A program made the translations under genes and the position numbers. From Tardiphaga alba (GTDB taxonomy: Bacteria > Pseudomonadota > Alphaproteobacteria > Rhizobiales > Xanthobacteraceae): 64,000 nucleotides of DNA. The notes under the pieces were generated by a model. It was given only the letters and a program-made list of their open reading frames with translations, searched no databases and was not told the DNA's origin. Each line of letters begins with the position of its first letter. Within the stretch, counting starts at the first letter, position 1. The DNA is taken from NCBI RefSeq assembly GCF_018279705.1, contig NZ_CP036498.1, positions 1,939,001 to 2,003,000 of the forward strand, written 5' to 3'. Positions 11,099 through 19,164 of this stretch are shown here, piece after piece.

Positions 11099-12004
11099 TC
11101 AGATCCTCACCCGCTCCACCAGATAATCCAGGAACGCCCGCACCCGTGCCGGCAATTGTCCGCCATGGCCGACGAACACCGCATGGATCGGTTCGATATC
11201 GCCGGGGTTGAAATCTTCAAGCACCGGGACGAGGCGACCCGCAACGATGTCGGCTTCCACATGAAAACGCGCCAGCCGTGCGAGGCCCATGCCGGCGAGT
11301 GCGATCTGATGCATTGCTTCGCCATCGCTCACCAGCGCATTGCCTGACGGCAGCACGGTGATGGTCTCGCCGTCATGCATCGTGAAAGGCCAGCCGCCCT
11401 TCCACTTGGCGAAGCCGAAGTCGAGCAGATTGTGCCGGGCGAGGTCGTCCGGCGTTGCCGGCATGCCGCGCTCGGCGAGATAGGCTGGCGAGGCGACCAC
11501 CACCATGCGGCTTTCGCCCAGTTTGCGCGCAAGCAGGCGCGATTCCCGCATCACGCCGATGCGAATCGCCACATCGGCGCGCTGCTCCAGCAGATCGACG
11601 ACGAGATCCGTGAGCGTCACCTCGACCTTGATGTCGGGATAGCGTTTCGCAAAGTCCGGCAGCAGCGGCAGCAGGCGATGCAGCCCGAAGGGCACGCTGG
11701 TGTTGACGCGCAGCAGCCCGGTCGGTGTCGCGCCCACGGCTGCCTCGCGCTCGGCCGCGGCGATCTCGTCGAGGATGCGCAAGGCGCGCTCGTAGAAGGC
11801 GGTGCCTTCCGGCGTCAATTGCAGTTTCCGCGTCGAACGGTTGATCAGCCGCACACCGAGGCGAGCCTCCAGCCGGGCCACCAGCTTGCTGACGGCGGAT
11901 GGCGTCATCTGGAAAGCTCGCGCCGCCATGGAGAAGCCGCCGAGTTCGACCACCCGGGTGAACACGTCCATTTCGCCGGAGCGGTTGATGTCGAGGCGAG
12001 ACAT
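11099..12004 (-). CDS. LysR-family transcriptional regulator
   Basis: A 301-residue LysR-type regulator. The N-terminal winged helix-turn-helix (about residues 10-70) is clear: FTRVVELGGFSMAARAF followed by MTPSAVSKLVARLEARLG and the LINRSTRKLQLTPEG wing. The remainder is a periplasmic-binding-protein-like effector domain (about 95-300) with ADVAIRIG and a GLARLARF segment. It is transcribed away from the neighbouring MFS exporter gene, and a T-N11-A dyad lies between them, so it most likely controls that exporter and itself. The inducer cannot be read from the sequence. It interrupts the dcw cluster on the opposite strand. Confidence 0.93.
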   Translation of the reverse strand: MSRLDINRSGEMDVFTRVVELGGFSMAARAFQMTPSAVSKLVARLEARLGVRLINRSTRKLQLTPEGTAFYERALRILDEIAAAEREAAVGATPTGLLRVNTSVPFGLHRLLPLLPDFAKRYPDIKVEVTLTDLVVDLLEQRADVAIRIGVMRESRLLARKLGESRMVVVASPAYLAERGMPATPDDLARHNLLDFGFAKWKGGWPFTMHDGETITVLPSGNALVSDGEAMHQIALAGMGLARLARFHVEADIVAGRLVPVLEDFNPGDIEPIHAVFVGHGGQLPARVRAFLDYLVERVRI

Positions 12005-12021
12005 GGGCTCCCAGTCCGTAT

Positions 12022-12036
12022 GTGAATTCAGTTCAC
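12022..12036. promoter_or_regulatory. Candidate LysR-type operator (T-N11-A dyad)
   Basis: GTGAA-TTCAG-TTCAC is a 15-base interrupted palindrome containing the TGAA-N5-TTCA form of the T-N11-A motif bound by LysR-family regulators. It lies 18 bases upstream of the lysR-type start codon and about 87 bases upstream of the divergent MFS gene, the usual position for such a site. Confidence 0.5.
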
Positions 12037-12122
12037 AAATATTGTTCCTGATGCATGTCTATCTCATCTATACCGGGCGGTCCATATCGGAGGCATCGAC
12101 TCCTCTACGCACGGACTTTGTC

Positions 12123-13295
12123 ATGCCCCTCGCCCTCTACGCGCTCACCGCCGGCGCCTTCGGAATCGGCGTCACCGAATTCGTCATCATGGGCCTCCTG
12201 ATCGAGGTCGGCCGCGATCTCGGCGTCTCCATCCCGGCCGCCGGCCTGCTGATCTCCGGCTATGCGCTCGGTGTCGTGGTCGGCGCGCCGATCATGACGG
12301 TCGCCACCGGCCGCTGGCCGCGCAAGATGGTTTTGCTGGTGCTGATGGGGATCTTCACCATCGGCAATCTCGCTTGCGCCGTCGCGCCCGATTACTGGAG
12401 CCTGATGGCGGCGCGTGTGCTGACGGCTTTCGCCCACGGCACATTCTTTGGCGTCGGCTCGGTGGTCGCGACAAGCCTGGTGCCGGAGAACAAGAAGGCG
12501 TCCGCGATCTCGGTGATGTTCGCGGGTCTTACGGTGGCGACCATTCTCGGCGTGCCGTTCGGCACATGGCTCGGTCAGGCCTATGGCTGGCGATCGACCT
12601 TTGCGGCGGTCACCGTCGTCGGTCTGTTCGCAATGGCGGCCGTTGCGCTGCTGGTGCCGAAGATCGAGATGCCCAGGGAGCATACGCGCCTGTCCGATGA
12701 TCTCGCGGTGCTGATGCGTCCGCAGGTGCTGCTGGGCCTGCTCACCACCATCCTTGGCTGGGTCGGCATCTTCGCGCTGTTCACCTATATCGCGCCGATC
12801 CTCACGCGCATGTCGGGCTTCTCCGATGCCGCGGTGTCGCCGATCCTGCTGCTGTTCGGCGGCGGCGCCATCGTCGGCAACCTGCTCGGCGGCCACTTCG
12901 CGGATCGCTGGCCGACCGGCAGCGTGCTCGGCACGCTTCTGCTGCTGGCCGTCGTGCTGGGTCTGGTCGCCGTGACCGCCCAGAGCCAGGTCGCTGTGGT
13001 CATCGCCGTCACGCTGCTCGGTGCGGCAGCCTTCGCCACCGCCGCGCCGCTGCAGATGGCCGTGCTGCGTCACGCCAGTGGAGCAGGGCAGAGCCTCGCT
13101 TCGAGCTTCAACATCGCGGCCTTCAATCTCGGCAATGCCATCGGCGCCTGGCTCGGCGGCGCCGTCATCGCGCAGATGGGCCTCGCAGCCGTGCCGTGGA
13201 TTGCGGCGCTGGCGCCGGTCGCAGCGGTGGTTGTGGTTGTTGGCGCACAGCGTCTGGGCAGCGCGCAGGCACCGGTTCCCATGGCTGCGGAATAA
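12123..13295 (+). CDS. MFS exporter, DHA1 (AraJ-like) family
   Basis: A 390-residue major facilitator superfamily protein with twelve predicted membrane segments. The N-terminal [18 protein letters not shown] and [16 protein letters not shown] patterns, with a first cytoplasmic loop TGRWPRKM, are typical of the DHA1 drug/sugar/nucleoside efflux group. The ATG at 12123 is preferred although the frame is open further upstream, because it places the first membrane segment at the N-terminus and leaves room for the divergent promoter. The substrate is unknown. It pairs with the divergent LysR regulator and is inserted between murG and murC, where it is not normally part of the dcw cluster. Confidence 0.9.
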   Translation: MPLALYALTAGAFGIGVTEFVIMGLLIEVGRDLGVSIPAAGLLISGYALGVVVGAPIMTVATGRWPRKMVLLVLMGIFTIGNLACAVAPDYWSLMAARVLTAFAHGTFFGVGSVVATSLVPENKKASAISVMFAGLTVATILGVPFGTWLGQAYGWRSTFAAVTVVGLFAMAAVALLVPKIEMPREHTRLSDDLAVLMRPQVLLGLLTTILGWVGIFALFTYIAPILTRMSGFSDAAVSPILLLFGGGAIVGNLLGGHFADRWPTGSVLGTLLLLAVVLGLVAVTAQSQVAVVIAVTLLGAAAFATAAPLQMAVLRHASGAGQSLASSFNIAAFNLGNAIGAWLGGAVIAQMGLAAVPWIAALAPVAAVVVVVGAQRLGSAQAPVPMAAE

Positions 13296-13440
13296 GGGCG
13301 ATTCGGCGGGATTTGCCGCATCCGCAAGCCAAATATCCGTCTTTTTCGCAGTGGCCGGGCTTGTCCCGGCCACGTCCGTCTGTTTGAAGGAGTCATGTGC
13401 CCGGTGCTGCGTCGGGCGTGACGAAAGACGAGACGCCCCC

Positions 13441-14844
13441 ATGAGACTGCCGCGCGAGATAGGACCCATTCATTTTGTCGGCATCGGCGGCATCGGCATG
13501 AGCGGCATCGCCGAAGTGCTGTGCAATCTCGGCTACACCGTGCAGGGCTCGGACGCGTCCGAAAACGCCAACGTCAATCGCCTGCGCGAAAAAGGCATCA
13601 CCATTCATGTCGGTCACACCGCGGAGAACGTCTCCGGTGCCGACGTGCTTGTGGTCTCTACCGCCATCAAGCGCGACAATCCCGAACTGATGGCTGCGCG
13701 CGCCCAGCGCATTCCCGTCGTGCGTCGCGCCGAGATGCTGGCCGAGCTGATGCGCCTGAAGAGCTGCGTCGCCATCGCCGGCACCCATGGCAAGACCACC
13801 ACGACGTCGATGGTCGCGGCTCTGCTCGATGCCGGTGAGCTCGATCCCACCGTCATCAATGGCGGCATCATCAACGCATATGGCACCAATGCGCGTCTCG
13901 GTGCCGGCGAGTGGATGGTGGTCGAAGCCGACGAGAGCGACGGCACCTTCCTGAAGCTCCCGACGGATGTCGCCATCGTCACCAATGTCGATCCCGAACA
14001 TCTCGACCACTTCAAGACCTTCGACAATGTGCAGGACGCGTTCCGCAACTTCGTCGAGAACGTGCCGTTCTATGGCTTTGCGGTGATGTGCATCGACCAC
14101 CCCGTGGTTCAGACCATCGTCGGCAAGATCGAGGATCGCCGCATCATCACCTACGGCCAGAACCCGCAGGCCGATGCGCGCCTCGTCGATCTCAAGCCGG
14201 CGAATGGCGGCTCCAGCTTCAAGGTCGCGTTCCGCGATCGCAAGGCCGGCACGACCCATGAGATCGATAACCTGCTGCTGCCGATGCCCGGTCGCCACAA
14301 TGCGTTGAACGCCACGGCCGCGATTGCCGTCGCCCATGAGCTCGGTATTTCCGACGAACAGATCCGCAAGGCGATCTCGTCCTTCGGCGGCGTGAAGCGC
14401 CGCTTCACCAAAACCGGCGAGTGGAACGGCGTCACCATCATCGATGACTACGGCCACCACCCCGTCGAAATCGCCGCCGTGCTGCGCGCGGCGCGCGAAA
14501 GCACGGCAGGCAAGGTGATCGCCGTGGTGCAGCCGCATCGCTTCACGCGCCTGCAGTCGCTGTTCGAGGAATTCTGCACCTGCTTCAACGATGCCGATAC
14601 GGTGATCGTCGCCGACGTCTATGCGGCCGGCGAAGCGCCGATCCCCGGCATCGACCGCGACAACTACGTTCTCGGCCTGCGCGCGCACGGCCATCGCGAA
14701 GTGATCCCGCTGCCGGAATCCTCCGCGCTGGCCGGCCTTGTCGCCGGTGTGGCGAAGAGCGGCGACACCGTCGTCTGCCTCGGCGCCGGCAACATCACCC
14801 AATGGGCCTATGCGCTGCCCGCCGAATTGAAGGCGCTCGGATAA
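13441..14844 (+). CDS. murC: UDP-N-acetylmuramate:L-alanine ligase MurC
   Basis: MurC starts the stem peptide by adding L-alanine to UDP-MurNAc. The 467-residue protein begins at ATG 13441; the frame is open further upstream but that part only overlaps the MFS gene in another frame. It shows the N-terminal [17 protein letters not shown] motif, the P-loop [13 protein letters not shown] (about 113-125), [23 protein letters not shown] and the C-terminal [10 protein letters not shown] motif. It resumes the dcw cluster after the LysR/MFS insertion and is followed four bases later by murB. Confidence 0.97.
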   Translation: MRLPREIGPIHFVGIGGIGMSGIAEVLCNLGYTVQGSDASENANVNRLREKGITIHVGHTAENVSGADVLVVSTAIKRDNPELMAARAQRIPVVRRAEMLAELMRLKSCVAIAGTHGKTTTTSMVAALLDAGELDPTVINGGIINAYGTNARLGAGEWMVVEADESDGTFLKLPTDVAIVTNVDPEHLDHFKTFDNVQDAFRNFVENVPFYGFAVMCIDHPVVQTIVGKIEDRRIITYGQNPQADARLVDLKPANGGSSFKVAFRDRKAGTTHEIDNLLLPMPGRHNALNATAAIAVAHELGISDEQIRKAISSFGGVKRRFTKTGEWNGVTIIDDYGHHPVEIAAVLRAARESTAGKVIAVVQPHRFTRLQSLFEEFCTCFNDADTVIVADVYAAGEAPIPGIDRDNYVLGLRAHGHREVIPLPESSALAGLVAGVAKSGDTVVCLGAGNITQWAYALPAELKALG

Positions 14845-14848
14845 GACC

Positions 14849-15772
14849 GTGAGTGGCTTCCCCGACATCACCCCCGATCTCACATCCGCGATGCCCAAAC
14901 TTCGCGGGCGGCTGCTCGCGAATGAGTCCCTCGCGCCGCTGACATGGTTTCGCGTCGGTGGTCCCGCGCAGGTGCTGTTCACGCCGGCGGATGAAGACGA
15001 TCTCGCTTACTTCCTGTCGAAGCTGCCGAGCGACATTGCCGTCACCGTCGTCGGCGTCGGCTCCAATCTGATCGTGCGCGACGGTGGCATTGCAGGCGTC
15101 GTCATCCGCCTCTCGCCACGCGGTTTCGGTCAGGTCACGGTCGAGGGCGACACACTCACGGCCGGCACTGCCGCGCTCGACAAGCGCGTGGCGGAAGCGG
15201 CGGCCGCCGCCAATATCGGCGGGCTCGAATTCTATTTCGGCATTCCCGGTTCGATCGGCGGCGCACTGCGCATGAATGCCGGCGCCAATGGCGGCGAGAC
15301 GAAGGACGTTCTGATCGAGGCCATCGGTATCGGCCGCGACGGCACGAAGCATGTCTTCGACAATGCCGGCATGCAGTTCGTCTATCGCAATTCCGGTGTC
15401 GATCCGTCGATCATCTTCACGTCAGCGAAATTCCGTGGCGAGATCTCCGATCCCGCCGCGATCCGCGTGCGCATGAACGAGGTGCAGGCGCATCGCGAAA
15501 TGGCGCAGCCGATCCGTGAAAAGACCGGTGGCTCCACCTTCAAGAATCCGCCGGGTCATTCCGCCTGGAAGCTGGTCGATGCTGCTGGCTGCCGCGGACT
15601 GCGTGTCGGTGGCGCGCAGGTGTCGGAGATGCACTGCAATTTCCTGATCAATACCGGCGACGCCACAGCGCATGATATCGAAACGCTCGGCGACACCGTG
15701 CGCGCACGCGTGCTGGCGCAATCCGGCATCGATCTCCATTGGGAGATCAAGCGGATCGGGGAAGCGTCGTAG
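14849..15772 (+). CDS. murB: UDP-N-acetylenolpyruvoylglucosamine reductase MurB
   Basis: MurB is the FAD enzyme that reduces UDP-GlcNAc-enolpyruvate to UDP-MurNAc with NADPH. The 307-residue product starts with GTG at 14849. It carries the FAD-binding [14 protein letters not shown] segment (about residues 70-83), [18 protein letters not shown] and MNAGANGGE, and the catalytic [10 protein letters not shown] serine loop followed by [12 protein letters not shown] with the conserved Glu. The absence of the extra C-terminal Tyr loop region suggests the shorter type II form, an inference from length. It lies directly after murC and converges with a DUF4239 gene. Confidence 0.96.
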   Translation: MSGFPDITPDLTSAMPKLRGRLLANESLAPLTWFRVGGPAQVLFTPADEDDLAYFLSKLPSDIAVTVVGVGSNLIVRDGGIAGVVIRLSPRGFGQVTVEGDTLTAGTAALDKRVAEAAAAANIGGLEFYFGIPGSIGGALRMNAGANGGETKDVLIEAIGIGRDGTKHVFDNAGMQFVYRNSGVDPSIIFTSAKFRGEISDPAAIRVRMNEVQAHREMAQPIREKTGGSTFKNPPGHSAWKLVDAAGCRGLRVGGAQVSEMHCNFLINTGDATAHDIETLGDTVRARVLAQSGIDLHWEIKRIGEAS

Positions 15773-15779
15773 GTTTGAG

Positions 15780-16589
15780 TTACTTCGGTGGCTGCGGCAG
15801 CGCCGAGGCCGGCCCGAGATCGGGCAGCGTCATCAGATGTTGCAGCGGCGCGGTCGAGACACGGAAGGCGCCGTCATAGGGATGTTCCTGTAGCGCGATC
15901 AGGCCGAGCGCCACGATCGCAGCGCTGCCGAACACCGTCAGCGCCGTTAGCATCGCGCGTGGCCGGTCCATATGCACCAGCGCGAGACCGACCTGCGTGA
16001 GCAGGCCGAGGATCAGCACCGACACCCATTTCAGGTCGTTGGTCTGGTCGGCGGCTATGCTGAGCCGCTCGCTGCGCGCGGTGCCTGCGCGGATCACGGC
16101 GCTGAGCAGTGCCACCTGCACCGGCGTGCCGGAGTCGCGGCCGACGCTGAGATCGCTGACCTCGCGCAGGACGTCATCATAGGCAGTGCCTGTGCGCGGG
16201 GAGGGCTGGTCGCGCATCATTGCGGGCCATTCGTCCGTCAGCACGGAATTCACATAGACCTTCAGCGCCGTACGGATGTCCGTCATGTCGGACACCGAAG
16301 CGACGCTCAATGCATAGACATTGCGGATTTCACTGGCCTCGGCCTGCATGGCGCGCACCGCGTGCCGGCCGCGCTCGCCGACATCGCTGGCGAGAAAGCC
16401 GGTCAGCAGGCCGAACAGGATGGCGACCGACGAGAAGAACGGCGCCACGATGCCGTTCGACTTCTGGATCTGCTTGCGCAGCGGCGAGCCGAAGCAGAGA
16501 AACACGAGAAACAGCGCTGCCCCGTAATAGAGCACGCACAGTGTCGCGAAGATGCCAAAGGTGTTCAGTTCGAGCCAGGCTCTGGTCAT
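15780..16589 (-). CDS. DUF4239 (bestrophin-like) membrane protein
   Basis: A 269-residue integral membrane protein of the DUF4239 type. Two hydrophobic segments are near the N-terminus (FGIFATLCVLYYGAALFLV, and FFSSVAILFGLLTGFLAS at about 45-65), then a soluble, mostly helical middle (70-190), then two C-terminal segments (VSVLILGLLTQVGLALV, and MLTALTVFGSAAIVALGLIA). The four-segment layout and the GFLASDV motif after segment two suit this family. The ATG at 16589 starts right before the first segment; a longer open frame upstream runs into the ddl promoter region and is unlikely. Its role is not established. It lies antisense inside the dcw cluster between murB and ddl. Confidence 0.72.
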   Translation of the reverse strand: MTRAWLELNTFGIFATLCVLYYGAALFLVFLCFGSPLRKQIQKSNGIVAPFFSSVAILFGLLTGFLASDVGERGRHAVRAMQAEASEIRNVYALSVASVSDMTDIRTALKVYVNSVLTDEWPAMMRDQPSPRTGTAYDDVLREVSDLSVGRDSGTPVQVALLSAVIRAGTARSERLSIAADQTNDLKWVSVLILGLLTQVGLALVHMDRPRAMLTALTVFGSAAIVALGLIALQEHPYDGAFRVSTAPLQHLMTLPDLGPASALPQPPK

Positions 16590-16746
16590 TGCGCGTCTCG
16601 TCCGTTGATTTCGGCCGCGCATCTGCGCGATCTCTGCTGCGCCCTCGCGCATTGCCGTCGTACAAGGCATTATATGACTCGCGGCGCCGCGTGCCATTGC
16701 CTTGCTTGTATGGTTACGATGCGATGATTCGTATGGAGACCCGATA

Positions 16747-16797
16747 ATGACTGCCTCGATCGCCCCAAACCTGATCACCATCGTGTTCGGGGGCTGA
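16747..16797 (+). other. Detached N-terminus of ddl (frameshifted)
   Basis: An ATG with a GGAG ribosome-binding site opens a 16-codon frame ending VFGG and a TGA at 16795-16797. The peptide TIVFGG matches the first strand and glycine loop of D-Ala-D-Ala ligases. Adding one G to the run of five at 16789-16793 would remove the stop and join this piece in frame to LNKERLVSVASAQ of the main ddl frame. Confidence 0.7.
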
Positions 16798-16811
16798 ACA
16801 AGGAGCGGCTG

Positions 16812-17783
16812 GTGTCTGTCGCCTCGGCGCAGGCGCTTCATTCGGCGCTGCCTGAGGCTGCCTTGTGGTTCTGGGATGCCGACGATCGGGTCTATGAAAC
16901 CTCGGGCGCAACACTGCTCGGCCACGAGCGGCCGTTCGAAAATCCGTTCAAGGCCGACGGCAGATCGCTCGGCACGCTGCCGCAGGCGCTCGACACCGCC
17001 AGGGCCGATGGCCGCGTGCTGGTGCTCGGCATGCATGGCGGCGCCGCCGAGAATGGCGAAGTGCAAGCGATGTGCGAACTGCGCGGCGTCGCTTTCACCG
17101 GTTCCGGCTCGGCCTCATCCAATCTCGCTTTCGACAAGGTGGCAGCCAAGCGTTTCGCCGCGATCTTCGGCGTGCCGATCGCTGCCGGCATCGCGCTCGC
17201 CGATATGGAAGCGGCGCTCGATGAATACGGCAAGCTGATCGCCAAGCCGGCGCGCGATGGCTCGAGCTACGGGCTGATGTTCGTGAATGCGAAGCAGGAT
17301 CTCGTGGCCGTCCGCAACGCTGCCAAGGTCGAGGATTATGTCATAGAGCCTTTTGTTGCGGGCATCGAGGCGACCTGCGCCGTGCTGGAGCAGGCCGATG
17401 GATCGGTGATCGCGCTGCCGCCGATCGAGATTGTCCCTGCGGGCGGTGGTTTTGATTACGAAGCCAAATATCTCGCCAAATCGACCCAGGAAATCTGCCC
17501 CGGCCGCTTCACACCGGAGGTGACGGCGCAGCTCCAGGATTTCGCCGTCCGCGCCCACAAGGCGCTGTCCTGCACGGGCTATTCGCGGTCGGACTTCATC
17601 GTGTCGGCCAATGGCCTTGTCTATCTCGAAACCAACACGCTGCCGGGGCTGACCAAGGCGTCGCTCTACCCGAAAGCGCTGAACGCCCAGGGGATCAGCT
17701 TTGTCGAGTTCCTGAACGGGCAGATCGAGCTGGGCGTAGCCCGGATGAAGCGTAGCGCAATCCGGGGACCGGCGAACGGCTGA
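16812..17783 (+). CDS. ddl: D-alanine:D-alanine ligase-like protein, N-terminus lost to an apparent frameshift
   Basis: An ATP-grasp ligase expected to make the D-Ala-D-Ala dipeptide used by MurF. From GTG 16812 it encodes 323 residues with GMHGGAAENGEV, FTGSGSASSNLAFDK, IAKPARDGSSYGL, the IEPFVAGIEATCAVL segment, RSDFIVSANG and LETNTLPGLTKASLYP, the last being the Mg/ATP-binding signature. Normal homologues start about 20 residues earlier with FGG...KERLVS, whose Glu contacts the first D-Ala; here that part is out of frame (see 16747-16797). AAGGAG at 16800-16805 could serve GTG 16812, but the product would lack the Glu and first strand. The last ~15 residues are encoded by a REP-like repeat. 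Position before ftsQ fits ddlB. Confidence 0.8.
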   Translation: MSVASAQALHSALPEAALWFWDADDRVYETSGATLLGHERPFENPFKADGRSLGTLPQALDTARADGRVLVLGMHGGAAENGEVQAMCELRGVAFTGSGSASSNLAFDKVAAKRFAAIFGVPIAAGIALADMEAALDEYGKLIAKPARDGSSYGLMFVNAKQDLVAVRNAAKVEDYVIEPFVAGIEATCAVLEQADGSVIALPPIEIVPAGGGFDYEAKYLAKSTQEICPGRFTPEVTAQLQDFAVRAHKALSCTGYSRSDFIVSANGLVYLETNTLPGLTKASLYPKALNAQGISFVEFLNGQIELGVARMKRSAIRGPANG

Positions 17784-17824
17784 TGCTCCGAAGCCCGGAT
17801 GACGCTACGCTCTATCCGGGCTAC
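17736..17824. repeat. REP-like palindrome GTAGCCCGGAT, family C copy 1
   Basis: The ends GTAGCCCGGATGAAGCG and ATCCGGGCTAC are reverse complements, with an inner pair around AATCCGGG and AGCCCGGAT. The same element occurs at 26517-26605. The ddl stop codon (17781-17783) lies within it, so the repeat encodes the C-terminal tail [15 protein letters not shown] of that protein. Confidence 0.8.
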
Positions 17825-18159
17825 GGGCCGCGATCTGCGACCGAACGCCGCCATTGCTGCCCTGCCATGGTTCCTTAACGCCCGGCTGCAACACTTCCGC
17901 TAAAGTCTTCAGAATCCGGGGCAAAATGCCCCCTGATTCCTTCCCCTTTACGTTTTGTTTACCAGGACATCCGAAGGTTAACGCTGGCGGCGCATGTTGC
18001 GCTTGGCTGCCGAGGCGTGAGCTGTGCGGGCGTTCCGTATCGTCGCGTAACGATGGAAATGTTGTCTTTTCAGACACTTGATCCGTTCCGGTCTGCCGAG
18101 AGGTCATCAGCGCTTTTGACCCGCGACAATGCGGGCACAACTTGTGACGAGCTCGTGGA
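17784..18159. other. ddl-ftsQ intergenic region
   Basis: 376 bases without a convincing gene. The left end is the second half of a family C repeat. The rest contains several TTAAC/GTTTAC stretches (17876, 17955, 17976) and short frames without a credible ribosome-binding site. It probably carries the promoter for ftsQ-ftsA-ftsZ, but no clear -35/-10 pair could be chosen. Confidence 0.5.
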
Positions 18160-19164
18160 ATGGATGGTGGAGGACGCCTCTCTCGGTCGGTTGGATCGCT
18201 GAGGCCCCAAGCTGACCTCAAGATGGCGGCCCGGGGGGCAGGCATCCTGCTGCGCGAGCGGCTGGCGCCGCTCGAGCGTTCCGTCACGGCCCTGAAGAAC
18301 CGCAAGGCACCCGCGCGCGAGCCGAGCACCAACAAACTCGTCATCTTCATCGAGCGTTACGTTCCGCGCCGCGTCGGCATTGCCGCGACGTTGCTGATGC
18401 TGGCCGGCAGCGTCGGCTTCGGTGTCGTCAAGGGCGAGCATGTCGATGAACTCGTGGCCGCCTTCCAGGACACGCGCAACGCCGCGGCCAATGCGGCCGG
18501 CTTCCGGATTTCCTCGGTCATTCTCAATGGCCGCAAACAGCTGACCCAGGACGAGATCCTGGCCATCGGCGGCATCAATGGCCGTTCGTCGCTGCTGTTC
18601 GTCGATGCCGCCGCCGTGCGTGAAAAGCTCAAGGCCAATCCATGGATCGCCGACGCCAATGTGCTGAAGCTGTATCCGGATCGTCTGCAGATCGACGTCA
18701 CCGAACGCACCGCTTTTGCGCTCTGGCAGGAAGACGGCAAGCTCGCCGTCATCGCCGACGATGGCGCCGTGCTCGAAAATTTCGTGCCGAGCCGCTTCGT
18801 CAAGCTGCCGCTGGTGGTGGGCAAGGGCGCTGATGTTGCAGCGAAAGATTTCATCGCGCTGCTGGATCGCTATCCGCAGGTGCGCGCCGTCACCAAGGCT
18901 GCGATTTATGTCGGCGAGCGCCGCTGGAATCTGCGCCTCAATGACAATCTCGATGTCCGTCTGCCCGAGAACGATGTCGGCAATGCGCTGGCCATGCTGA
19001 GCAAGCTCGATCGCGACGATCGCCTGTTCTCGCGCGACATCGTCGCCATCGACATGCGCCTGCCGGATCGCCTGACCGTGCGTCTGTCGGAGGAGGCCGC
19101 CAAGGCCCGCGACGAGCAGTTCAAGGCACAGGACAAAGCCAAGAAGAAAGCGGGCGCAGCATGA
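18160..19164 (+). CDS. ftsQ: Cell division protein FtsQ
   Basis: FtsQ is a bitopic divisome protein that recruits FtsL-FtsB and later proteins. The 334-residue product has a long basic cytoplasmic arm (1-65), one membrane segment (about 68-88, VGIAATLLMLAGSVGFGVV), a POTRA domain (about 110-180, FRISSVILNGRKQLTQDEIL, then NPWIADANVLKLYPDRLQI) and the FtsQ-type C-terminal domain. The C-terminal tail is Lys/Ala rich. The stop overlaps the ftsA start by four bases (ATGA). The start at ATG 18160 is chosen for its length; a weak ribosome-binding site makes it somewhat uncertain. Confidence 0.93.
   Translation: MDGGGRLSRSVGSLRPQADLKMAARGAGILLRERLAPLERSVTALKNRKAPAREPSTNKLVIFIERYVPRRVGIAATLLMLAGSVGFGVVKGEHVDELVAAFQDTRNAAANAAGFRISSVILNGRKQLTQDEILAIGGINGRSSLLFVDAAAVREKLKANPWIADANVLKLYPDRLQIDVTERTAFALWQEDGKLAVIADDGAVLENFVPSRFVKLPLVVGKGADVAAKDFIALLDRYPQVRAVTKAAIYVGERRWNLRLNDNLDVRLPENDVGNALAMLSKLDRDDRLFSRDIVAIDMRLPDRLTVRLSEEAAKARDEQFKAQDKAKKKAGAA

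Noticed and set aside
13021..13440. Upstream extension of the murC frame
   Set aside because: It overlaps the MFS gene in another frame and has no MurC-like sequence before the ATG at 13441.
16590..17066. Upstream extension of the DUF4239 frame
   Set aside because: It lies opposite ddl, has no hydrophobic segment, and looks like antisense of the ligase.
17854..18081. 75-codon frame between ddl and ftsQ
   Set aside because: No ribosome-binding site, Cys/Ser-rich composition unlike neighbouring proteins, no family likeness.
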